From the NCBI GenBank assembly GCA_965246795.1, contig CBDFFN010000007.1, positions 248,001 through 312,000 on the forward strand: 64,000 nucleotides of DNA. The letters run 5' to 3'. Below, piece by piece: positions 33,157 through 40,982 of this stretch. Each line of letters starts with the position of its first letter. Within the stretch, counting starts at the first letter, position 1. A program made the position numbers and the translations under genes. The notes below the pieces were generated by a model that ran no database searches, was not told the origin of the DNA, and saw nothing but the letters and a program-made list of their open reading frames with translations. The stretch comes from JAJXWB01 sp965246795 (lineage in GTDB: Bacteria > Pseudomonadota > Alphaproteobacteria > Rhizobiales > Beijerinckiaceae).

Positions 33157-34398
33157 TTGGTAAGTTCGAATTGTGAACCAGACGTCGATGTGCTTGTCGT
33201 TGGTGCCGGTGCCGCGGGCATCGCCGTCGGATTCGCATTGCGAAACAGTGGCCTGTCCGTGCGCATTCTTGAGGCACGTGATCGCATCGGCGGCCGCGCG
33301 CACACATTGACGCAGGGCATGCCAGCGCCGCTCGATCTGGGTTGCGAATGGCTGCATTCGGCCGACGTCAACCCTGTCGTGGCGGTTGCGGAGCAGCTTG
33401 GCCTGACGATCGATCGCCGCGCGCCGATGTGGGGCACGTCGATCGGCGCGAATTTTCCGCCTGCCGATTACGAAGCCTTCCAGAAAGCGTCGTCGCGCTT
33501 CTGGGATGCGCTGGAGAAGGCCGCGCGCGACGGCGGGCCAGATCGCGCGGCATCAGATTTCCTCGAGCGTGGAAATCGCTGGAATCCGCTGCTCTCGGCA
33601 GTCAGCAACTATTACAACGGCGTCGAGCCCGAAGCTGTGTCGATCATCGATCTCGACCGCTACGTCGACACCGGCACCAACTGGCGCATCGCGGAAGGCT
33701 ACGGCACGTTCGTCGGGCGCGCCGCCGAAGGCCTCGACATCCGCTTCGGTTGCGGCGTTCGCCGTGTCGATCATTCCGGCGCGCGTTTGCGCATTGAAAC
33801 CGACAGTGGCGCGATGACGGCGCGAAGCGTCGTCGTCACGATACCCACAGATGTGCTTGCAGACGGCGTCATTCGTTTTTCTCCCGATCTACCGGAGAAA
33901 TACGAAGCTGCGGCAGCGCTGCCGCTCGGCCTTGCGGACAAGATCTTCTTCTCGCTTTCCCCGGAAGCCGACGTTCCGTCCGGGCACGTTTTTGGTGCGC
34001 CTTCCCGGTTGGAAGCCTTCAGTTTCGATGTGCGGCTGCATGGCCGGCCGCTGGTGGAAGGGTTTGTCGGCGGCCGTTATGCGCGTGCATTGGAAGACGG
34101 CGGTCCCCGCGCTTTTGAAGCGGAGGCTCGCGACCAACTTACGGATGCGCTTGGCGCCGATGTGCAGCGTCACCTGACATTTCTGAGCGCATCGTCATGG
34201 GCGCGCGACCCGTTTTCACGCGGCAGCTATTCGCATGCGCGTGTCGGTCGTGCGGATGCACGAAAGGTATTAGCAGAGCCGATCGACAATCGAATTTTTT
34301 TCGCCGGAGAAGCATGCAGTGCAACATTTTTTTCTACTGCACATGGCGCATGGCAAAGCGGCGTCGAGGTTGCAGCTAAGCTTCGCAACACTCGATAA
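33157..34398 (+). CDS. Flavin monoamine oxidase family protein
   Basis: A 413-residue FAD enzyme, apparently from TTG 33157. The dinucleotide motif VLVVGAGAAGIAVGFALRNS is near residue 12, followed by ILEARDRIGGRAHT. The C-terminal FAD-contacting segment IFFAGEACSATFFSTAHGAW closes the family pattern. These enzymes oxidise amines or act as desaturases. The substrate is not deducible. No signal peptide is seen. It is divergent from rpoH. Confidence 0.9.
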   Translation: MVSSNCEPDVDVLVVGAGAAGIAVGFALRNSGLSVRILEARDRIGGRAHTLTQGMPAPLDLGCEWLHSADVNPVVAVAEQLGLTIDRRAPMWGTSIGANFPPADYEAFQKASSRFWDALEKAARDGGPDRAASDFLERGNRWNPLLSAVSNYYNGVEPEAVSIIDLDRYVDTGTNWRIAEGYGTFVGRAAEGLDIRFGCGVRRVDHSGARLRIETDSGAMTARSVVVTIPTDVLADGVIRFSPDLPEKYEAAAALPLGLADKIFFSLSPEADVPSGHVFGAPSRLEAFSFDVRLHGRPLVEGFVGGRYARALEDGGPRAFEAEARDQLTDALGADVQRHLTFLSASSWARDPFSRGSYSHARVGRADARKVLAEPIDNRIFFAGEACSATFFSTAHGAWQSGVEVAAKLRNTR

Positions 34399-34459
34399 GT
34401 TCGTTCGGAACCTTCGGTATCCGGCGCGATTGACTCCTCGCAACATGGGAGACTTGAAC

Positions 34460-34732
34460 ATGAAGAAGGCAATGATTGCCGGCGCTACGGCGCTTACGCT
34501 TATTGGCAGCGTGTCCCTCGCGATGGCGCAGGGCGGTGGCGGTGGCGGTGGTGGCGGCGGTGGAACCGGCGACGCTGGAACGACGGCCGCTACTCCGAAT
34601 GGTCGCGCGCCAGGCGCAGCGGGCCCGATGGGGACGCAAACAAGCGGCGGTGGTTCGGTAAGTTCTGGCGGAGCAAACGCCACCGACACGATGCGCACGA
34701 CGCCGCCCGGTGGCACCAACCAGCAGCGCTAA
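34460..34732 (+). CDS. Small secreted glycine-rich protein
   Basis: A 90-residue protein from ATG 34460, with GGAG upstream. The signal peptide MKKAMIAGATALTLIGSVSL ends at MAQ. The mature part is low-complexity, with an unbroken run of eleven glycines just after the cleavage site, then Ala/Thr/Gly/Pro-rich sequence. No domain is recognised. A good terminator follows. GGAAC (34407-34411) and GATT (34428-34431) upstream resemble a general-stress EcfG promoter with one mismatch, but this is weak. Confidence 0.65.
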   Translation: MKKAMIAGATALTLIGSVSLAMAQGGGGGGGGGGGTGDAGTTAATPNGRAPGAAGPMGTQTSGGGSVSSGGANATDTMRTTPPGGTNQQR

Positions 34733-34762
34733 ACGCAGCAGCAGACGAACTGAGTGAGAACT

Positions 34763-34788
34763 GCCCGGGCGAAAGCCCGGGCTTTTTT
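34763..34788. terminator. Rho-independent terminator
   Basis: GCCCGGGC (34763-34770) and GCCCGGGC (34775-34782) form an 8-base stem over GAAA, followed by six T residues. It ends the glycine-rich protein gene and stands just beyond the stop of the convergent leuD. Confidence 0.85.
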
Positions 34789-34800
34789 ACGCCGTGAAGT

Positions 34801-35406
34801 CTAAGCCCAAGGGCGCGCGGCTGACGCCTTCGACTCGAACGTGTCGATCGAAGCTGCCTTCACCATCGTCAGGCCGATATCGTCGAGACCTTCCAGCAGA
34901 CAGTGTTTGCGGAACGGATCGAGTTCGAACTTCACAGTACCGCCGTCGGGACCGCGGATTTCCTGCGCCGGCAGATCGATCGTCAGCGTCGCATTGGCGC
35001 CGCGCTGCGCATCGTCCATCAGTTTCGCGAGGTCTTCCTTCGAAACGACCACCGGCAGGATGCCGTTCTTGAAGCAATTGTTGTAGAAAATATCCGCGAA
35101 ACTCGTCGAGATCACGCAGCGGATGCCGTAGTCGAGCAGCGCCCAGGGCGCATGTTCGCGCGACGAGCCGCAACCGAAATTATCTTCCGCAACGATGATC
35201 TTCGCTTTGCGGTAGGCGGGCTTGTTGAGGACGAAATCGGGGTTCTCCGAACCGTCCTCGCGATAGCGCATCTCGGAGAACAGGCCTTTGCCAAGACCCG
35301 TGCGCTCGATCGTCTTCAAATATTGCTTCGGGATGATCATGTCCGTGTCGATGTTCATGATCTCGAGCGGCGCAGCGACGCCTGTCAGCGTTTCGAACTT
35401 TTCCAT
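34801..35406 (-). CDS. leuD: 3-isopropylmalate dehydratase small subunit
   Basis: A 201-residue subunit from ATG 35406 (MEKFETLTGVAAPL). NIDTDMIIPKQYLKTIERTGLG and DNFGCGSSREHAPWAL are the invariant substrate-binding motifs, and STSFADIFYNNCFKNGILP follows. With LeuC it isomerises 2-isopropylmalate to 3-isopropylmalate in leucine synthesis. leuC and leuB are not in the window. Confidence 0.96.
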   Translation of the reverse strand: MEKFETLTGVAAPLEIMNIDTDMIIPKQYLKTIERTGLGKGLFSEMRYREDGSENPDFVLNKPAYRKAKIIVAEDNFGCGSSREHAPWALLDYGIRCVISTSFADIFYNNCFKNGILPVVVSKEDLAKLMDDAQRGANATLTIDLPAQEIRGPDGGTVKFELDPFRKHCLLEGLDDIGLTMVKAASIDTFESKASAARPWA

Positions 35407-35494
35407 GCTCGTCTTTTGACGCCGTGACCGCGCGGACGCAAGCGTTTGCGGGTGCTGGCATGTCGCGATAGCCGTCGCCGCAGGAGGCCCTTCC

Positions 35495-36010
35495 ATGTCA
35501 GACGTATTCGATCTCGGCGCGCACCGCATGCGGCCGTCCCGCTGGTTCGAGGATTTTGCGCCCGGCGAACGCTATATCCTGCCGAGCCGCACGATGACGG
35601 TTGCGGATTTCGCGGCCTTCCGCGTCGTCTCCGGCGACAATCACCCTATCCATTACGACCGGCCGTTCTGCCAGGGGCTCGGCCTGCCCGGCCTCTTCGC
35701 ACACGGGCTGCAGGTGTTGTGTTTTACGGCGGCCGGCGCCGGGCTCTTTCCGCACGAGACAACGGACTCGCTTGTCGCTTTCCTCGACCAGTCGTCGAAA
35801 TTTCTAAAGCCTGCGGTCGAGAACGACACGCTCTATCCCGTGCTGGAAATCACGGAATGCACGCCGCAGCGCACGACCGGTGTCGTCACGATGCGCGCGA
35901 CGATTCACAACCAGCGCGGTGAACTCGTGCTGGACGGTCAGCAACGCTATCTCGTGCGCAAACGGCGGCCAGCTGACAGGAACCAACCTGCGGGGCGCGC
36001 CATTCTCTAG
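35495..36010 (+). CDS. MaoC-like dehydratase
   Basis: A 171-residue hotdog-fold protein with AGGAGG before the ATG. The hydratase 2 motif is visible as FRVVSGDNHPIHYDRPFC near residue 45 (conserved Asp and His), followed by LFAHGLQVLCFTA. The family hydrates enoyl-CoA or related thioesters. In many genomes such genes sit beside leucine or itaconate-type genes, but here the neighbour leuD is on the other strand. Substrate unknown. Confidence 0.88.
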   Translation: MSDVFDLGAHRMRPSRWFEDFAPGERYILPSRTMTVADFAAFRVVSGDNHPIHYDRPFCQGLGLPGLFAHGLQVLCFTAAGAGLFPHETTDSLVAFLDQSSKFLKPAVENDTLYPVLEITECTPQRTTGVVTMRATIHNQRGELVLDGQQRYLVRKRRPADRNQPAGRAIL

Positions 36011-36043
36011 GCCAGTCGTTACGAAGCCAAAGGGAGAGCGCGC

Positions 36044-36541
36044 GTGGAAACGTCATCGAGCAACGAGGATCGCCAAAAGGTTTGGGACCTGATCAAGGAC
36101 ATCAAGATCGCGATGCTCGTGACGCAGAACGCGTCCCACGAATTGTCAGCGCGCCCGATGGCCGCGGCGCAGACCGAATTCAGCGGCGTGCTCTGGTTCA
36201 TGACGCGCGACGACACGCCGAAACTTGACGAGATCGCCTCGGATCGAAAAGTCCTGCTCGCCTACTCGCATCCTTCGAAGCAGGATTATGTTTCGGTTGC
36301 CGGCAAAGCGCGCATCGTTCGCGACCGTGCGAAGATCAAGTCGCTTTGGAGCGAGCCGATGCGGACATGGTTCCCGAAGGGCGCTGACGATCCCAACATC
36401 GCGCTGATCGAAGTCGACGTCGACAGCGCTGAGTATTGGGACGCACCATCGTCGCTCGTCGTCTATGCCTACGGCTATGCGAAGGCGCGACTTACCGGCG
36501 AGGCGCCGCACCCCGGCGAGAACAAGCGCGTAACCTTTTGA
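36044..36541 (+). CDS. Pyridoxamine 5'-phosphate oxidase-like (general stress protein 26 family)
   Basis: A 165-residue split-barrel protein with GTG start and GGGAG upstream. KVWDLIKDIKIAMLVTQNA and then ELSARPMAA and LWFMTRDDTPK are the Gsp26 pattern, with YVSVAGKARIVRD and the C-terminal VDSAEYWDAPSS. These flavin- or F420-binding proteins are linked to stress and lack the residues that make true PdxH. The real pdxH is at 60970-61578. Confidence 0.85.
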   Translation: METSSSNEDRQKVWDLIKDIKIAMLVTQNASHELSARPMAAAQTEFSGVLWFMTRDDTPKLDEIASDRKVLLAYSHPSKQDYVSVAGKARIVRDRAKIKSLWSEPMRTWFPKGADDPNIALIEVDVDSAEYWDAPSSLVVYAYGYAKARLTGEAPHPGENKRVTF

Positions 36542-36605
36542 TTTCGGCCAGCATGGCGTGACCGTTGCGGCTCGACTATGTTTCGGGCGGGATGAGCGGG
36601 CGGAG

Positions 36606-37040
36606 ATGGTTATGCGCGGGAAGGTTGTTTTGGCGGCGGCGGTGTTTGCCTGCGGGCTCGGCATCGCCGATGCGAAGCAGCGCGGAGAGTACGCGGGAGG
36701 AATCCCGCAGCTCGATTACGTGTCGACCTGCAAGGCGACGCCGCCGGTCGCGATGGATCAGCAGCAGACGCTCAATTCCTGCCTCAACGACGAGAAACAG
36801 GCCAAGGCCGATCTCCCAAAACAGTGGGAACGATCGAAGCAGGAATGGCGCAGTTCCTGTCTGCGCCAGACAACGCTCGGCGGCCTCGCCAGCTATGTCG
36901 AGCTGATCACCTGCCTCGAAATGCACGACCCCAATCCGCCGAGCCTCAACCGCCCGTCGATGACGCAGCCCGCGTCTGTGCCGAACACAACGTCGACGGG
37001 CGCGGTGCAGCCGCCAACGGGGACGACCGCGCCGAAGTAG
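36606..37040 (+). CDS. Exported protein of unknown function
   Basis: A 144-residue product from ATG 36606 (or 36612). The N-terminus RGKVVLAAAVFACGLGIADAK is a signal peptide. The mature protein has four cysteines (STCKATPP, NSCLNDEKQAK, SSCLRQT, ITCLEMHDPN), consistent with two disulfides, and a Pro/Thr-rich tail. Similar small Cys-containing periplasmic proteins are common in Bradyrhizobium-like genomes, but I do not know a function. Confidence 0.65.
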   Translation: MVMRGKVVLAAAVFACGLGIADAKQRGEYAGGIPQLDYVSTCKATPPVAMDQQQTLNSCLNDEKQAKADLPKQWERSKQEWRSSCLRQTTLGGLASYVELITCLEMHDPNPPSLNRPSMTQPASVPNTTSTGAVQPPTGTTAPK

Positions 37041-37060
37041 GCGCGGCCGACATCGCAAAA

Positions 37061-37160
37061 CCTCATCCTGAGGAGCGCCGAAGGTGCGCCTCGAAGGACG
37101 AGGTTTGCGGTTTTTGTTCATCCTTCGAGACGCTTGCTGCGCAAGCTCCTCAGGATGAGG
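37061..37160. repeat. 100-base palindromic intergenic repeat
   Basis: Perfect 16-base arms CCTCATCCTGAGGAGC (37061-37076) and GCTCCTCAGGATGAGG (37145-37160) enclose inner arms TCGAAGGA and TCCTTCGA. It is the 'CCTCATCCTGAGGAGC' element found in many copies in rhizobial genomes. It fills the gap between two converging genes. Confidence 0.85.
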
Positions 37161-37185
37161 CGTTCGATGTGACAGCGAGGACGCA

Positions 37186-38370
37186 TTACATATCCGGCAT
37201 CTCGATCGGCCGGTTACGCACGCCGTCGAAGCGTAGAAGCTGCATCGTGCGGAAGACGTCGTAGTCGCTTGGCTCCGTCTTCACAACAACGACGTCGCGC
37301 AGCATCGGCGCTTTGTAATTGCCGAGGCTCGTGGCCTGTTTTAGGAAATTCTTTCGGCTGACGTCGTCACCGCAGCGACGCAGCACTTCCGCGAAAATCT
37401 GGCCCTCGACGTAAGCAGCAACGTTCAGCGTATCGAGCCGGTCGCCGCGCGGATAATATTTCGCGATCCAGTCGGAATAAGCCTGTACCTCCGGATCGAT
37501 TGCCGCGCCGGGGTCGCCGGGGTCCTTGAAGACGGACGTCGAGATCGCGCCCTTCGCAGTCTCGACGCCGGCGACCGCATAAGTCCGCTCCACGGAAGAC
37601 GCGGGATAAGCGATGAACATCTGCGGCTTCCAGCCGAGTTCGGCGGCCTTCTTCAGCGTCTGCACTGTCTGCTTTGCGGTCGCAGCGACGAGCAGCGTGT
37701 CCGCATTGCTCGCCGCGAGTTTGACGATCTGCGAGTCGACCGTCGGCTCGGTGAGATCGAATCCCTCCGCCGCAACGATTTTCGCAGAACTGCCTTCCAG
37801 ACCGCTCCTCATCGCTGCGAGATAGGAGCGCCCGTAGTCGTCGTTCTGATAGAGGACAGCAACATTCGCCTTCGGCGTCGTCTTGCGGATATATTTCGCA
37901 TAGATGCCTACTTCGAGCGCATAACTCGGTAGACCCGGCACAGTCCACGGAAACTCCGTCGGGTTGTTGAAGCGCCCGAGCCCGCTCTGGATCAGAAACT
38001 GCGGCACCTCGGTCTTGTTGAGATATTTCTGCACAGCGATCGCTGCGGCGCTGCCCATCGGCGCAACAATGGCGAAGACGCCGTCGCCCTCGACAAGCTT
38101 GCGTGTCTGCTCGACAGTCTTCGGCGGGCTGAATGCATCGTCCGCACTGATCAGCTCGATCTTGCGGCCGTTGATTCCGCCCTTGTCGTTGATCATGTCG
38201 TAGAAGGCGACCGTGGCCCGGTTGAAGGTCGCATAGGCTGAGACCGGCCCGCTCAGCGGCACGGTCTGGCCGATCTTCACGATCGTCGGCGTGACGCCGG
38301 GGTCGGCGGCGAGCGCCGGTAACGTGGCAAAGGCAAGCGCAGCGAAGGCACCGCGAAGAAGCGCCCGCAT
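37186..38370 (-). CDS. ABC transporter substrate-binding protein, branched-chain amino acid type
   Basis: A 394-residue periplasmic protein from ATG 38370, which shares TGATG with the Rieske stop; a GTG one codon upstream is possible. The signal peptide ends near PALAADPG (about residue 22). VKIGQTVPLSGPVSAYATFN and DKGGINGRKIELISAD are the standard type I binding-protein motifs. It is co-transcribed with the Rieske oxygenase, so it may deliver that enzyme's substrate. No matching permease is next to it. Confidence 0.92.
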   Translation of the reverse strand: MRALLRGAFAALAFATLPALAADPGVTPTIVKIGQTVPLSGPVSAYATFNRATVAFYDMINDKGGINGRKIELISADDAFSPPKTVEQTRKLVEGDGVFAIVAPMGSAAAIAVQKYLNKTEVPQFLIQSGLGRFNNPTEFPWTVPGLPSYALEVGIYAKYIRKTTPKANVAVLYQNDDYGRSYLAAMRSGLEGSSAKIVAAEGFDLTEPTVDSQIVKLAASNADTLLVAATAKQTVQTLKKAAELGWKPQMFIAYPASSVERTYAVAGVETAKGAISTSVFKDPGDPGAAIDPEVQAYSDWIAKYYPRGDRLDTLNVAAYVEGQIFAEVLRRCGDDVSRKNFLKQATSLGNYKAPMLRDVVVVKTEPSDYDVFRTMQLLRFDGVRNRPIEMPDM

Positions 38371-39566
38371 CACGCGTCTACCACGCGGTTCGAGGCCTCG
38401 AACACGATCGGCGGTTCATCCGGATCGAAGGAAACACCGATCGGATCGCGGCCGGCTTTCACCTCCTCGACCTGCTTCTGCAACCTGCGCCGCAGCAGCG
38501 CGATGCCGCGGTCACTCGAGCGAAGATTCTCGTCTGTGTGAAAGGTGATTGGCCCCTGGCCGACCTGCGCCTCGTAGTCGCCGGGCTTTTCGCGACGCTC
38601 TTGCGGCGACATGTCTTTCCAGCGACGGCCTGTCGCGGCGCCGACACCCTTCGGCAGAAAGACGCCTTTTTCCTTCACGCGGCCGGCGGTGTAGATGCGG
38701 TAATGCGTGTCGTCGATCGGAATGGTCCAGCCGATCGATTCCACGCGCCCGTATTTGCCAACGAACGGATTTGGCACGACGCGTAACGTGGGCAGCACCA
38801 CTTCCGTCACGCGGCGCATGATCTTGCCGTCTTCGGCCGCCGGTCGCGTCGAGACGACCTTCACGCCGAGCGGCGTGTAGGTCCAGTCGACTTGCGGCAT
38901 CTGGTTCATCACTTCGGTAAACTGTGTGCCGCTGAACGTGCCGTGCAAGATCGGCACGTGGAACGTGTCGAGCACGTTCTCGTAATGCTGTAGCCAGTTG
39001 CATTCTGGAATGACCGGGCCGCCGCTGCCGATCGACGTGTCGTCGGCGTCGACGAACTCGCCCTCGTCGAGCACTTCGAGACATTCGTAGCGCGGCAGCA
39101 CCGGCTTTTTGTCGGGCGGCCCCATAAAGGCAAAGATGAGCCCGTAGCGCTCCTGCACGGGGTACCAGGGCTGGCGGACGGCCGCGAAGTCGCGGCCCAG
39201 GTTCGGCTCGCAGGGCATTTCGAGGCAGTGGCCCTGCACGTCGAAGAGCCAGCCGTGGTAGCAACAGCGGATGCCGCGATCCTCGACCTTGCCGAAATAC
39301 AGCGTCGTGCCGCGATGACAGCAGCGCGCCTGCACGAGGCCTGCGCGACCCTGTCCGTCGCGGAACAGGACGAGGTCTTCGCCAAGCATACGGACTTCGC
39401 GCGGCGTGTCGGTCGCGTGACTGGCGAGGCCGACCGGATGCCAGTATCGCCGCAAGAGTTCGCCCATCGGCGTGCCGCGCGTAACTTCGGTGAGTTCCGG
39501 AATCCAAGCGCCCGGCTTCTTGTCGTATCCGGTGCCTTCGTCGCGCAAGCTCGATGTCGCGTTCAT
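38370..39566 (-). CDS. Rieske non-heme iron oxygenase, large subunit
   Basis: A 398-residue oxygenase from ATG 39566 with GGGAGG before it. The Rieske ligands are in CCHRGTTLYFG (C-x-H) and CCYHGWLFD (C-x2-H) near residues 80-105. The mononuclear iron site is DTFHVPILHG (D-x2-H-x4-H) near residue 195. The layout is that of phthalate 4,5-dioxygenase-type single-component alpha subunits, a group that hydroxylates aromatics or demethylates N- or O-methyl groups. A reductase gene is not adjacent. Confidence 0.92.
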   Translation of the reverse strand: MNATSSLRDEGTGYDKKPGAWIPELTEVTRGTPMGELLRRYWHPVGLASHATDTPREVRMLGEDLVLFRDGQGRAGLVQARCCHRGTTLYFGKVEDRGIRCCYHGWLFDVQGHCLEMPCEPNLGRDFAAVRQPWYPVQERYGLIFAFMGPPDKKPVLPRYECLEVLDEGEFVDADDTSIGSGGPVIPECNWLQHYENVLDTFHVPILHGTFSGTQFTEVMNQMPQVDWTYTPLGVKVVSTRPAAEDGKIMRRVTEVVLPTLRVVPNPFVGKYGRVESIGWTIPIDDTHYRIYTAGRVKEKGVFLPKGVGAATGRRWKDMSPQERREKPGDYEAQVGQGPITFHTDENLRSSDRGIALLRRRLQKQVEEVKAGRDPIGVSFDPDEPPIVFEASNRVVDA

Positions 39567-39618
39567 GCGATCCTCCCTGATTTGGCCTTCGGCTCTGCTT
39601 TCTGGAATTATCCCAATG

Positions 39619-39639
39619 ATGGTTGTGATCGTCAACCAT
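39619..39639. promoter_or_regulatory. Predicted MarR operator
   Basis: ATGGTTG (39619-39625) and CAACCAT (39633-39639) are perfect 7-base inverted arms around TGATCGT. The palindrome lies 22 bases before the MarR start and between the divergent Rieske and MarR genes. Position and size fit a MarR-family binding site acting on both promoters. Confidence 0.6.
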
Positions 39640-39661
39640 TCGTTTCGACGGCTGGTCGTCG

Positions 39662-40198
39662 ATGACCGACGCGTTGCCTGTCGCGCACGGTACGAGTGAG
39701 GCCGATGGCCTGCTCTCGCGGCGCATCCTCATTCTCGCGAATGCGCTGCGGCGCGCTGCAGGTATGCGGTACCGGCGGCTGCTCGATCTGCGGCAGAACG
39801 AATGGAGCATCGTTGCCGAACTCGGCGCACGTTCGCCACGTACGCTTGGCGACATCACCGCAAGCCTCAACCTCGACAAGGCGCAGATGAGCCGCAGCGT
39901 CGCGACGCTGATCGAGCGCGGCCTCGTGCTGCGGAAGACCAACCCGCACGACTCCCGCGAAGCGTTTCTGCATTTCTCCGCGAAAGGCCGCGCCGTTTAC
40001 GCAAGACTGCTCGCCGCCGGGACTGAAGCGAACCAACATCTGCTGTCGGGATTCGCCGCCGGCGAGCGCGAAAAACTTGCGGCACAGATCGAGGTGATGC
40101 TTTCGCGCGCTACGGAGCTGCTTGTCGCCGAGCGTGCGGCGTTGACGGAAATGGATGATGCCGAACCCGCGCCTCGCGCACGGCGGGCGGTACGATGA
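39662..40198 (+). CDS. MarR family transcriptional regulator
   Basis: A 178-residue winged-helix regulator. The DNA-binding part is RSPRTLGDITASLNLDKAQMSRSVATLIERGLV (residues about 60-92) followed by the wing KTNPHDSREAFLHFSAKGR. The leading LRQNEWSIVAEL is the family pattern. It is divergent from the Rieske operon and overlaps the ABC ATPase gene by 4 bases, so it likely senses the substrate of this locus. Confidence 0.92.
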   Translation: MTDALPVAHGTSEADGLLSRRILILANALRRAAGMRYRRLLDLRQNEWSIVAELGARSPRTLGDITASLNLDKAQMSRSVATLIERGLVLRKTNPHDSREAFLHFSAKGRAVYARLLAAGTEANQHLLSGFAAGEREKLAAQIEVMLSRATELLVAERAALTEMDDAEPAPRARRAVR

Positions 40199-40971
40199 CC
40201 GCGCCTCTTCTCGCCATCGACCAGGTCAGCGTCTCCTATGACGGTGGCAAAACCTTCGCGGTGCGCGATGCGACACTCGACATCCCGGCAGGCAAGTTCG
40301 TGTCGCTCGTCGGCGCATCCGGCTCGGGCAAGACCTCGCTGTTGAAATGCATCAACCGCTTGTCCGAGCCGACATCGGGCGCGATCCGTTTCGCGGGCGC
40401 ATCAGTCGATGCCGGCCCCGCGCATGAATTGCGTCTGCGCATCGGTTATGTCTTTCAGGGCATCGGTCTCTTTCCGCATATGAGCGTCGCGCAGAACATT
40501 GCGATCACGCCGACGCTTCTGCGATGGCCGCGGGAGAAAATCGCGGCGCGCGTCGGCGAGCTGCTTGATCTTGTCGGCCTGCCGCACGAATTCGCTTTAC
40601 GACCTGCCCGTGCTCTGTCCGGCGGGCAGCAGCAGCGTGTCGGCATCGCGCGCGCACTCGCTGCGGAGCCGAAGGTGATCGTCATGGACGAGCCGTTCGG
40701 CGCACTCGATCCCGTGACGCGCGACAATCTCGGCAAGAGTTACCGCGCCCTGCACGAGAAGCTTGGGCTGACGACGATCATGGTAACGCACGATATCGGC
40801 GAGGCGCTGCTTCTTTCCGACCGTATCGTCGTCATGGACGCCGGCACAATCGTCGCCGACGAGACGCCGACAAATCTGCTGAAATCTGGCGACGAGCGTG
40901 TGAAAGGGCTGCTGGCTGTGCCGCGCGAACAGGCGTCGCGGATCGGTGCGCTCATGTCGTCTTATGCGTAA
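40195..40971 (+). CDS. ABC transporter ATPase, quaternary amine/osmoprotectant type
   Basis: A 258-residue ATPase. Walker A is VGASGSGKTSLLKCINRL, the signature LSGGQQQRVGIARALA and Walker B VIVMDEPFGALDP. KCINRLSEPTSG and the spacing match the OpuBA/ProV/YehX group. It lacks C-terminal CBS domains. It starts inside the MarR stop (ATGA) and precedes the fused permease by 11 bases, giving a complete two-gene importer. Confidence 0.92.
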   Translation: MTAPLLAIDQVSVSYDGGKTFAVRDATLDIPAGKFVSLVGASGSGKTSLLKCINRLSEPTSGAIRFAGASVDAGPAHELRLRIGYVFQGIGLFPHMSVAQNIAITPTLLRWPREKIAARVGELLDLVGLPHEFALRPARALSGGQQQRVGIARALAAEPKVIVMDEPFGALDPVTRDNLGKSYRALHEKLGLTTIMVTHDIGEALLLSDRIVVMDAGTIVADETPTNLLKSGDERVKGLLAVPREQASRIGALMSSYA

Positions 40972-40982
40972 GCAGATTTGGC

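Noticed and set aside
31613..33163. A 516-codon plus-strand frame over the TPP beta gene and opposite rpoH
   Set aside because: It crosses a convergent gene boundary and a terminator hairpin and is out of frame with the TPP enzyme.
36044..36541. Annotating this as pdxH
   Set aside because: It matches the Gsp26-like split-barrel family; the enzyme with all PdxH motifs is at 60970-61578.
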